From Pseudomonadota bacterium (GTDB taxonomy: Bacteria; Pseudomonadota; Alphaproteobacteria; Rhizobiales; Hyphomicrobiaceae): a stretch of 5,841 nt of DNA. Below the pieces are notes generated by a model, which worked only from the letters and a program-made list of their open reading frames with translations, was not told the DNA's origin and did not search any database. Positions 1-5,478 of this stretch are shown here, one piece after another (positions within the stretch are counted from its first letter, which is position 1; each line of letters begins with the position of its first letter). The translations under genes were made by a program, and so were the position numbers. Location: the NCBI GenBank assembly GCA_003242645.1, contig QGVC01000228.1:1-5841 (forward strand), read 5' to 3'.

Positions 1-1
1 G

Positions 2-802
2 TCCTATGTCGAACGTATACTTGATGAGCTTGAGAGTGCGCGCGCCGCGGTTGGGGAACATGCGACTCGGCCTAAAGGCAAGCTGAAGGTCTCCGCCCCT
101 GCCACCTTCGGCCGCTTCATCGTAGCGCCGGCAATTTCCGCATTTATGCGAGCTTATCCAGAGATCGAAGTTCAAATCGATTTGACAGACCGCAACGTCA
201 ATTTGCAAGAAGACGGCTATGACGTTGCAATTCGCACGGGCGCACTGACGGATTCACTTTTGATTGCTAAGCGACTTTGTGCCGATAGACAGGTCGTGGT
301 GGCGTCACCCGCTTACCTCGAAGCCCACGGTGTGCCTCAGACCCCTGCAGACCTCGCTCACCACAACTGTCTCGTACTGAAAAACAATTGGCAGTGGTCG
401 TTTAGCCGGGGCGACGAGGACTTCTCGGTCAAGGTGAACGGTAGGCTGAGGTCGAACAACGGCGAAATTCTTCTCCATGCTGCCCTTGATGGCCACGGCT
501 TGCTGCAGACATCGGAGCTTCGCGTCCGAGAAGATTTGGCAGCCGGACGTCTCGTGCGAGTGCTCGAGGATTACGAGATCGCCAGCAATTCGGCAGTCTG
601 GGCTGTCTATCCCAGCTCCAAGCACGTGCTTCCGAAATTGAGAGCTTTACTCGATTTTCTGGCGGGCTGGTTCCGCGAGGTCGAAGCGCAACTCCCGCGG
701 GCGGCGAATCGCACTGGCAACGGACGAAAAAGTGAAGCTTCGATTCAGCTGCCTAAGCCAAGCACGCGTCAACTCCAACAGCCCAACGCCATGCTGCCTT
801 AG
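2..802 (+). CDS. LysR-family transcriptional regulator, CrgA-like effector-binding domain (5' end cut by window edge)
   Basis: The reading frame is open from base 2 to the TAG at 800-802, giving 266 residues of a protein that starts before the window. The first ~25 residues are the end of the linker helix (ERILDELESARAAV). The effector-binding domain follows, opening with GKLKVSAPATFGR and continuing with the family signatures DRNVNL, DGYDVAIRTG, LIAKRL, VVASPAYLEAHG and TPADLAHHNCLV. These are typical of the CrgA/DmlR-like LysR clade, which binds small molecules and controls a neighbouring, usually divergent, gene. The first ATG (146) lies inside the effector domain and is not a real start. 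About 40 residues (674-799) run past the usual end of the domain (LLDFLAGWF) as a polar Pro/Gln/Arg-rich tail. The target and inducer cannot be told; the aminotransferase to the right is convergent, so the usual divergent target would lie upstream of the window. G+C is near 50% in 181-300, lower than most of the genes to the right. Confidence 0.9.
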   Translation, partial: SYVERILDELESARAAVGEHATRPKGKLKVSAPATFGRFIVAPAISAFMRAYPEIEVQIDLTDRNVNLQEDGYDVAIRTGALTDSLLIAKRLCADRQVVVASPAYLEAHGVPQTPADLAHHNCLVLKNNWQWSFSRGDEDFSVKVNGRLRSNNGEILLHAALDGHGLLQTSELRVREDLAAGRLVRVLEDYEIASNSAVWAVYPSSKHVLPKLRALLDFLAGWFREVEAQLPRAANRTGNGRKSEASIQLPKPSTRQLQQPNAMLP

Positions 803-845
803 CCCCCGGCTGGTGCCAATCTCGACTTGAAATACTAGAACACGT

Positions 846-872
846 GCCTCCGGGCATCTTCGGCGGCTTTTT
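846..872 (+). terminator. Weak candidate intrinsic terminator for the LysR gene
   Basis: GCCTCC (846-851) can pair with GGCGGC (862-867) across a 10-base loop, with one mismatch in the stem, and is followed directly by five T (868-872). It lies 44 bases after the LysR stop, a sensible place. The stem is short and imperfect, and a competing hairpin (TGCC 845-848 with GGCA 853-856) would not abut the T run, so this is only a candidate. Confidence 0.3.
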
Positions 873-897
873 GTCATAGGCAATCATTTCTCTTCAA

Positions 898-937
898 CGC
901 TGAGCATAGCCAGCGTCAGCAAGTGACAGGCTCAGCG
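898..937. repeat. 8-bp perfect inverted repeat between convergent genes
   Basis: CGCTGAGC (898-905) is the exact reverse complement of GCTCAGCG (930-937), separated by 24 bases. No T run follows on either strand, so it is not a classical intrinsic terminator. It could be a stem-loop at the 3' end of one transcript, or a protein-binding dyad; its position between converging genes favours an RNA 3' structure. Its role is unknown. Confidence 0.5.
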
Positions 938-1074
938 GCAGAAAACCTGTGTAACGAGACATTATCATAAACCCTGAAATGAGCTTCCGATGACTGCGGA
1001 AATTCAAAGGGAACCAGCTGCCATTGTCATTTCGGATCGCCGCTGGACCAGCACGCAGTCTAAAAACCGCTCTG

Positions 1075-2271
1075 CTATTTAAGCCGGCTCCATTTTTTCA
1101 GCCGTTCGGCGGCCTCGGCCATGTCGGCGGTGGTGCCGGCGTAAGAGAAGCGGATGAAGCGATGCCCTCGGGCCTCGTCGAAGTCGACGCCAGGCGTCGC
1201 AGCAATTCCGGTCTCGTCGAGCATTAGCTTTGCAAAGGCGAGGCTGTCGTCCGTAAACCGGCTGACGTCGACGTAAAGATAGAAGGCACCGTCGGCAGGA
1301 ACGATACGGTCCAAGCCGGCTTTCGGCAGCTCGGCAAGCAGAAGCTCGCGATTGGCGGCATACACCCGCTTGTTGGCTTCGAGCTCCTCCAGTCCATCGA
1401 AGGCTCCCAGCGCAGCCACCTGAGACACCGTCGGTGGTGCAATGTAGAGGTTCTGGGCGAGCTTCTCGACAGTCCGCACCAACTGCTCGGGAACGACCAT
1501 CCAGCCAACCCGCCAGCCGGTCATAGAGAAGTATTTCGAGAAGCTGTTGATAACCACGACGCCGTCCGAATGTTGAAGCGCCGTTTCGGCAGGCATGCCG
1601 TACGTCAGACCGTGATAGATCTCATCGGAGATGAACCAGATCCCCCGTTTCCGGCACACCTCAAGAATTTCTCGCAGCCGCTGCGGCTCGAGCATCGTGC
1701 CAGTCGGGTTGGCGGGGCTCGCGATCAGCACACCAGCAATACCGTCGCGGACGCTCGCCTCCTCGATCTGGGCAGCGGTCGGCATCCAACGCGAGCTGTC
1801 GTCCGCCTCGATGATCACGGGCTGCTGACCAAGGGCCGTCAGAATGTGTCTGTAGCAAGGATAGCCTGGTGACGGCAGAGCAACCCGGTCACCCGCGTCG
1901 AACAGCGCCAAGAAAGCCAGAACGAATGCCGCTGAGGACCCGTTCGTCACCACGACCCGTTCGGGAGCAAGATCGAGGCCGTACCAGTCCTTGTAGTGCT
2001 GAGCGATTCGCTCGCGCAGGCTCGGCAGCCCAAGTGCGAGAGTGTAACCGAGCGTCTCCGACCGCATAGCGCGCTCTACGGCCTCGCGTGCGGCGAGCGG
2101 TGCCGGAGTTCCAGGCTGACCGACCTCCATATGGATGACGCGCTTGCCCTCGGCCTCTCGGGCGGCGGCCGCTCGCATCACATCCATGACGATGAAGGAC
2201 GCGATTGAGCTGCGCGCGGAGGGTGGCCTCGGCATGGTGCCCGGGCGAGTCCGATCAAATTCTCTTGTCAT
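1075..2271 (-). CDS. Pyridoxal-phosphate-dependent aminotransferase, class I/II (aspartate aminotransferase superfamily)
   Basis: The product transfers an amino group between an amino acid and a 2-oxo acid using PLP, in the cytoplasm. The 398-residue length fits fold-type I aminotransferases. Visible landmarks (numbered from the ATG at 2271): NGSSAAF near 110 for cofactor phosphate binding; PSPGYPCY; NPTG at 188-191; SDEIYHG with Asp216 and Tyr219 at the pyridine ring; SFSK with Lys246 as Schiff-base lysine followed by GWRVGW; and RFIRFSYAG near the C-terminus with Arg374, which normally binds the substrate carboxylate. An ATG at 2337 would add 22 residues but has no ribosome binding site, while 2271 is preceded by GGAG with a six-base spacer, so I chose 2271. 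The substrate cannot be named: related proteins are annotated as aspartate, aromatic or alanine aminotransferases. It is divergent from the M48 protease gene and convergent with the LysR gene, so it is probably transcribed alone. Confidence 0.92.
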   Translation of the reverse strand: MTREFDRTRPGTMPRPPSARSSIASFIVMDVMRAAAAREAEGKRVIHMEVGQPGTPAPLAAREAVERAMRSETLGYTLALGLPSLRERIAQHYKDWYGLDLAPERVVVTNGSSAAFVLAFLALFDAGDRVALPSPGYPCYRHILTALGQQPVIIEADDSSRWMPTAAQIEEASVRDGIAGVLIASPANPTGTMLEPQRLREILEVCRKRGIWFISDEIYHGLTYGMPAETALQHSDGVVVINSFSKYFSMTGWRVGWMVVPEQLVRTVEKLAQNLYIAPPTVSQVAALGAFDGLEELEANKRVYAANRELLLAELPKAGLDRIVPADGAFYLYVDVSRFTDDSLAFAKLMLDETGIAATPGVDFDEARGHRFIRFSYAGTTADMAEAAERLKKWSRLK

Positions 2272-2380
2272 CACCTTCTCCGTACTCGGCAGCCCTGCGG
2301 CGACGGTAGACGCGCCATGCTGCCGCCGCATTGCCACGCTGAAAACGCAATTCAGTCCGGCTCGCTTCGTAGCCGCTCTA

Positions 2381-2402
2381 ACAGGCTTTGAGCGACAGGC
2401 TT
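2381..2402. repeat. 8-bp direct repeat ACAGGCTT upstream of the M48 gene
   Basis: ACAGGCTT occurs at 2381-2388 and again at 2395-2402, 14 bases start to start, with the second copy running into the -10-like TATAGT (2402-2407). Paired direct half-sites next to a promoter element can be regulator binding sites, but chance is possible and no regulator family is implied by the motif. Confidence 0.4.
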
Positions 2403-2464
2403 ATAGTAGCGAGCCGGGGACTGCGCCAGCTTGGGATTGATTCGCGGGGCTCAACTGTTAGCCT

Positions 2465-2485
2465 CTCCAGTACGCCAACCTGGAG
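2465..2485. repeat. 6-bp inverted repeat CTCCAG-N9-CTGGAG in the leader of the M48 gene
   Basis: CTCCAG (2465-2470) and CTGGAG (2480-2485) are perfect reverse complements around a nine-base centre, 46 bases before the M48 start codon. It could be an operator for a dimeric regulator or a small hairpin in the 5' untranslated leader. It has no T run, so it is not a terminator. Confidence 0.4.
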
Positions 2486-2531
2486 TGAAAATCAGTCGCC
2501 ATCCCTATCCGTGAGATCGAGCGAGAGTTTC

Positions 2532-3908
2532 ATGGACAAGCTGCAGAACCGAACGATTGGCCGGGCCGCTCGCGCGGGGGCCGGTTTGGTCATGGCAGTG
2601 CTGGCTGCAACTCTGACTATCTTCGGCGCGACCACCCCGGTAGCCGCGCAGGGCTTACCGCTCATCCGCGACACCGAAATCGAAAACCTGCTTAACGATT
2701 ACGCCCGACCGATCTTCAAAGCAGCGGGGCTCGGCGAGGGCCGCGTGGCAGTCCGTATCGTCCGTAGCGATATCTTCAACGCGTTCGTGCTGGATGGCCG
2801 GAATGTGTTCATCCACACCGGCGCCCTCATGCAGGCCGAGACGCCCAATCAGATCATCGGAGTGATTGCCCACGAGGCTGGCCACATCGCGGGCGGGCAC
2901 CTGGCGGCGCTGCGCTCCAGAATCGCGCGGGATCAGACACGCGCCTTGCTGATCCGCATGCTGGGCCTAGGCGTTGCGATCGCAACCGGGGCCGGTGAGG
3001 CGGTCTTCGCTGGCGACGAGCTCATCATGCGCTCGCTGCTCGCCGAGCGGCGTTCGCAAGAGGCTGCTGCCGACCAAGCAGGCCTGCGGTACCTCAACGC
3101 AACGCGCCAGTCGGGCCGCGGCATGCTTGAGACATTCGAGCGTTTCGCACAGCAGGAGTACGTCTCTGACAAGTACAAGGATCCGTTCGTGCGAAGCCAC
3201 CCCGTCGCAAGCGACAGGTTGGCTCGTTTGCGAGAGCTCGTCGAAAGCAGTCCTTACTACCACGCGAAGGACCCGCCGGAGCTTCAGCTCCGGCATGACA
3301 TGATGCGAGCCAAGCTGGCGGGCTACTTGGAGCGGCCGCAGGTTGTGTTCAACCGCTATCCACGGTCCGACACATCGCTACCCGCGCGGTACGCGCGCGC
3401 CATAGCCACATTCATGCAGGGTGGTCAGAATGCTCTGCCGGCGGCACTTCAGCAGGTCGATGCCCTCATTCGGGAACGGCCTGACAATCCTTACTTCTAT
3501 GAGTTGAAGGCCGATTTCCTCACTCGCTCCGGAAAGAGCCGCGAAGCTATCGCTCCGTTGCGTGAGGCGCTTCGGCTCTCCAAAGGAGCGAGCCTCATTC
3601 GGGTCCAGCTTGCATCCGCTCTCCTGGCCACCAACGATCCAAAGGTCGTTAACGAGGCAGCAGATCTGCTACGGAAGGCGATCGTCGAGGACGAGAACCC
3701 GCGAGCCTACCGCTCACTCGCCGACGCCTACTATCGGCTTGGCCGCCAGGCAGAGGCAGATGCGGCGATTGCGCAGGCGTATTTCCTTGAAGGGGACGTG
3801 AAGCAGGCTCAAAACTTCGCTACTCGTGCTCAACGCGCTCTGCGCCAGGGCTCGCCGACCTGGCTGAAGATGGACGATATCATCAACTACAAATCCAGTG
3901 ATCTCTAG
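2532..3908 (+). CDS. Secreted M48-family zinc metalloprotease with C-terminal TPR domain (BepA-like)
   Basis: The product is likely a periplasmic protease/chaperone that degrades or helps assemble outer-membrane proteins, as BepA does in E. coli. In the 458-residue protein, residues 1-40 are a signal peptide: basic start, hydrophobic stretch from about 17 to 34, likely cleavage after VAA near residue 39. The M48 domain follows, with the zinc motif HEAGH at 114-118, the third ligand probably Glu177 in QEAAAD, and His223 in RSHPVASDRL, matching the BepA histidine described as a switch over the zinc site. A hydrophobic Gly/Ala-rich segment lies at about 138-160. Residues ~283-435 are TPR-like helix pairs with regular Ala, Tyr and Leu spacing. 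Length is close to BepA (about 490). The ATG at 2532 is preceded by GAGAG five bases upstream; a GTG at 2511 and a TTG at 2388 are in frame but lack ribosome binding sites. It heads a plus-strand block, 62 bases before a periplasmic disulfide enzyme. Confidence 0.92.
   Translation: MDKLQNRTIGRAARAGAGLVMAVLAATLTIFGATTPVAAQGLPLIRDTEIENLLNDYARPIFKAAGLGEGRVAVRIVRSDIFNAFVLDGRNVFIHTGALMQAETPNQIIGVIAHEAGHIAGGHLAALRSRIARDQTRALLIRMLGLGVAIATGAGEAVFAGDELIMRSLLAERRSQEAAADQAGLRYLNATRQSGRGMLETFERFAQQEYVSDKYKDPFVRSHPVASDRLARLRELVESSPYYHAKDPPELQLRHDMMRAKLAGYLERPQVVFNRYPRSDTSLPARYARAIATFMQGGQNALPAALQQVDALIRERPDNPYFYELKADFLTRSGKSREAIAPLREALRLSKGASLIRVQLASALLATNDPKVVNEAADLLRKAIVEDENPRAYRSLADAYYRLGRQAEADAAIAQAYFLEGDVKQAQNFATRAQRALRQGSPTWLKMDDIINYKSSDL
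3275..3294. repeat. Perfect palindrome with 9-bp arms inside the M48 protease gene
   Basis: GCCGGAGCT (3275-3283) and AGCTCCGGC (3286-3294) are exact reverse complements with two bases between them. In mRNA this would form an 8-bp G+C-rich stem with a four-base loop. It covers codons ~248-254, between the peptidase domain and the TPR region. No T run follows, so it is not an intrinsic terminator. It may be chance under coding constraint. Confidence 0.6.
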
Positions 3909-3970
3909 GGCGAAGCCAAAGCTGGGCGAGCTTGGAGCGCTGGAGAACAGACACAAGGAACCCGCCTCTC

Positions 3971-4843
3971 ATGCCTGCAAAACTCGTGACCCGTTTGATG
4001 AATGCCCTCACGACAAAGAAGGGCGGATCTATTGCCGCGGCAGTTCTGATTGCGGGAGGTCTGACGGTCCTGGCCGGCGCTCCCGCGTTGTCGACTGCCT
4101 CCAATCTGCAGCTCGCTCAAGCAGGCGGGTCGCAGCAACCGCCGGCAACGCCAAACACCTCGGGATCGTTCTCGGCCGAGCAGAAGCAGGCGATTGAGCA
4201 AATCATCAAGGATTACCTGCTCCGCAACCCTGAAATTCTCGTTGAGGTCAGCCGCGAGCTTGAGAAGCGGCAGGCCGCGCAGCAGGCGGCCGAGCAAAAG
4301 CGCGTTCTCCTGGAGAACAGGGATAAGATTTTTTCGTCGTCAGCCGACTTCGTTCTCGGCAATCCGAACGGCGACATCACAGTCGTCGAGTTCTTCGATT
4401 ACAACTGCCCTTATTGTAAGCGAGCTCTTCCTGAACTGATGGAGCTGGTGAAGTCCGACTCCAACATCAAAGTGGTCTTCAAGGAGTTCCCCATCCTTGG
4501 CGAAGGCTCAGTATCCGCCGCCAAAGCTGCAATGGCATCGCTACGGCAAGGAAAGTATCTGGAGTTCCATATGGCGCTGATGCAGGCGCGTCAGGTCAAT
4601 GAGGACAACCTCTTCAAGATTGCCGAGCGTGTCGGGCTGGACGTCGACCGATTGAAGAAGGACATGGAGAGCCCCGAAATCGACGCCGCTATCAAGCAAA
4701 CGTCAGACATTGCCCAGGAGCTCGGCATCACAGGCACGCCGGTCTTCATCGTCGACGCCACGGTGAACGTCGGCCTGCTCCGACATGAAGAATTGAGCCA
4801 GCTCGTGAACGAGGCGCGGAAGGCAGGCTGCCAAGTCTGTTGA
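3971..4843 (+). CDS. DsbA-family thiol:disulfide oxidoreductase with ScsC-like N-terminal helical region (periplasmic)
   Basis: The product should make or rearrange disulfide bonds in periplasmic proteins. In the 290-residue protein, residues 1-51 form a long export signal: basic start through KK at 16-17, hydrophobic core at about 20-37, likely cleavage after AQA near 51. A Gln/Pro-rich linker and a charged helical, probably coiled-coil region (about 68-118) follow, resembling the N-terminal oligomerisation segment of ScsC-type proteins. The thioredoxin-fold domain (about 130-285) carries the active site CPYC at 146-149 in FFDYNCPYCKRALPEL and the cis-proline in GITGTPVFI (Pro257). The protein ends in CQVC (Cys287, Cys290), a second CxxC that is not part of the usual active site. 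The ATG at 3971 has AAGGA about 11 bases upstream, a rather long spacer; a TTG at 3932 would add 13 residues before the signal peptide. If it is ScsC-like it may be an isomerase rather than a simple oxidase; this is inference. Confidence 0.9.
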   Translation: MPAKLVTRLMNALTTKKGGSIAAAVLIAGGLTVLAGAPALSTASNLQLAQAGGSQQPPATPNTSGSFSAEQKQAIEQIIKDYLLRNPEILVEVSRELEKRQAAQQAAEQKRVLLENRDKIFSSSADFVLGNPNGDITVVEFFDYNCPYCKRALPELMELVKSDSNIKVVFKEFPILGEGSVSAAKAAMASLRQGKYLEFHMALMQARQVNEDNLFKIAERVGLDVDRLKKDMESPEIDAAIKQTSDIAQELGITGTPVFIVDATVNVGLLRHEELSQLVNEARKAGCQVC

Positions 4844-4972
4844 ACTGCCGTCCTCGCAAGCCAGCGCGGCTCGCGGCGTGCTTCCGCCGATACGTGAAAG
4901 CTGATAAACGGACCGCGACCTGCCGGTTTACCGGCGCGAGCGGTGGCGCGAGCAATTTCGATTGACATCACA
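4844..4972. promoter_or_regulatory. Gap before aroQ with two inverted repeats
   Basis: These 129 bases form the widest gap in the plus-strand block. CGGCG (4874-4878) pairs with CGCCG (4885-4889) over a six-base loop, and GCCGGT (4922-4927) with ACCGGC (4930-4935) over two bases. Neither is followed by a T run, so neither is a clear terminator. A TTGACA at 4962-4967 has no partner -10 box. The gap may separate an envelope-protein transcript from the aroQ-accB transcript, but the sequence does not decide this. Confidence 0.4.
4922..4935. repeat. 14-bp palindrome upstream of aroQ
   Basis: GCCGGTTTACCGGC is a perfect inverted repeat with 6-bp arms, ending 37 bases before the aroQ start codon. 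As RNA it would make a 5-bp stem with a TTTA loop; as DNA it has the size of a dimeric operator. Its role is unknown. Confidence 0.5.
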
Positions 4973-5428
4973 ATGGCGAAGCCCGTCTACGTCCTCAATG
5001 GACCCAACTTGAACATGCTCGGCTTGCGCGAGCCGGCCATCTATGGCGCGGAAACGCTGGCCGACGTGCAACGCCGCGTTGAGTCGCGGGCAGCACAGCT
5101 CGGGCTTACGGTCGATTTCCGGCAGTCGAACTTCGAGGGTGAGCTCGTAACCTGGGTTCAGGAAGCGCGGGAGAAGGCGAGCGGGATCATCTTGAATGCG
5201 GGGGCGTATACCCATACTTCGATCGCCCTGCTCGACGCGCTCAACGCAGCCGAGTTACCGGTTATCGAGGTGCACCTGTCGAATATCTTCCGGCGCGAGA
5301 GTTTCCGCCACCACTCCTATATTTCCTTGGCTGCGCGCGGCGTGATCTGCGGCTTTGGCTCAAAGGGTTACGAGCTGGCGCTCGATGCCATGGCGGACAT
5401 TCTGAGCCGGACGTCAAACCAAGCGTAA
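4973..5428 (+). CDS. aroQ: Type II 3-dehydroquinate dehydratase
   Basis: This cytoplasmic enzyme converts 3-dehydroquinate to 3-dehydroshikimate, the third step of the shikimate pathway to aromatic amino acids. The 151-residue length is typical for the type II family, which forms dodecamers. The family motifs are all present: [19 protein letters not shown] at 7-25 with Arg19 and the catalytic Tyr24; NFEGELV at 53-59; NAGAYTHTS at 75-83 with Asn75; and [16 protein letters not shown] at 100-115 with catalytic His101 and Arg112. These positions agree with the standard numbering of the M. tuberculosis enzyme. The ATG at 4973 gives the usual N-terminus; a GTG at 4943 would add ten residues, and neither has a recognisable Shine-Dalgarno sequence, so initiation may be weak or depend on upstream structure. 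accB follows 50 bases downstream; aroQ-accB is a recurrent gene pair in proteobacteria. Confidence 0.97.
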   Translation: MAKPVYVLNGPNLNMLGLREPAIYGAETLADVQRRVESRAAQLGLTVDFRQSNFEGELVTWVQEAREKASGIILNAGAYTHTSIALLDALNAAELPVIEVHLSNIFRRESFRHHSYISLAARGVICGFGSKGYELALDAMADILSRTSNQA

Positions 5429-5478
5429 TTCAGAGCTGGCGCGGGAGCGGCGATTTGAAGGCGGTGGAATCGAAGGAA

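Larger units (their letters stand above)
803..1074. other. Intergenic region between convergent genes
   Basis: This 272-base stretch separates the stop of the LysR gene from the stop of the minus-strand aminotransferase, so transcription enters from both sides and should end here. I see no supportable gene in it. Bases 961-1020 are about 45% G+C, clearly lower than the flanking aminotransferase gene. It holds an 8-bp perfect inverted repeat (898-905 with 930-937) and one weak terminator candidate (846-872), both listed separately. A short palindrome GCTGGACCAGC sits at 1042-1052, but its one-base centre cannot form a stable RNA loop. Confidence 0.8.
2272..2531. promoter_or_regulatory. Divergent intergenic region with promoters for the aminotransferase and M48 protease genes
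   Basis: This 260-base gap separates two divergently transcribed genes and so should hold both promoters. Open frames extend into it from both sides (to an ATG at 2337 on minus, to a TTG at 2388 on plus), but neither extension has a ribosome binding site, and the plus-strand one would bury the signal peptide. On the plus strand, TATAGT at 2402-2407 resembles a -10 box, but no matching -35 box is seen 16-18 bases upstream. It also contains an 8-bp direct repeat (2381-2402) and a 6-bp inverted repeat (2465-2485), listed separately. No binding site of a known regulator could be recognised. Confidence 0.55.

Noticed and set aside
1042..1071. Possible minus-strand terminator for the aminotransferase (palindrome GCTGGACCAGC, and T-rich GCGGTTTTTAG)
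   Set aside because: On the minus strand the T run precedes the palindrome instead of following it, and the palindrome has a one-base centre, so it cannot form a normal terminator hairpin.
2388..2531. 48-codon N-terminal extension of the M48 protein from a TTG
   Set aside because: It has no ribosome binding site, is Ser-rich without similarity I recognise, and would place the signal peptide internally; ATG 2532 starts directly at the signal peptide.
2967..3303. Open frames of about 109 codons on both strands inside the M48 gene
   Set aside because: The M48 frame carries the zinc-binding and TPR signatures throughout; the others are shadow frames of low complexity.
4273..4291. GGCCGC/GCGGCC inverted repeat with a seven-base loop in the DsbA-family gene
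   Set aside because: It falls in a repetitive Ala/Gln-rich coiled-coil coding stretch where G+C-rich codons easily create such pairs.
3905..4297. Minus-strand open frame of 130 codons opposite the DsbA-family gene
   Set aside because: It lies antisense to a gene with clear domain signatures, shows no family motif, and has the Arg/Leu-rich content expected of a shadow frame in G+C-rich DNA.
4962..4967. Consensus -35 hexamer TTGACA just before aroQ
   Set aside because: The matching -10 position falls at about 4985-4991 inside the aroQ coding region and reads GTCTAC/TCTACG, which does not resemble a -10 box; transcription from it would also start after the aroQ start codon.
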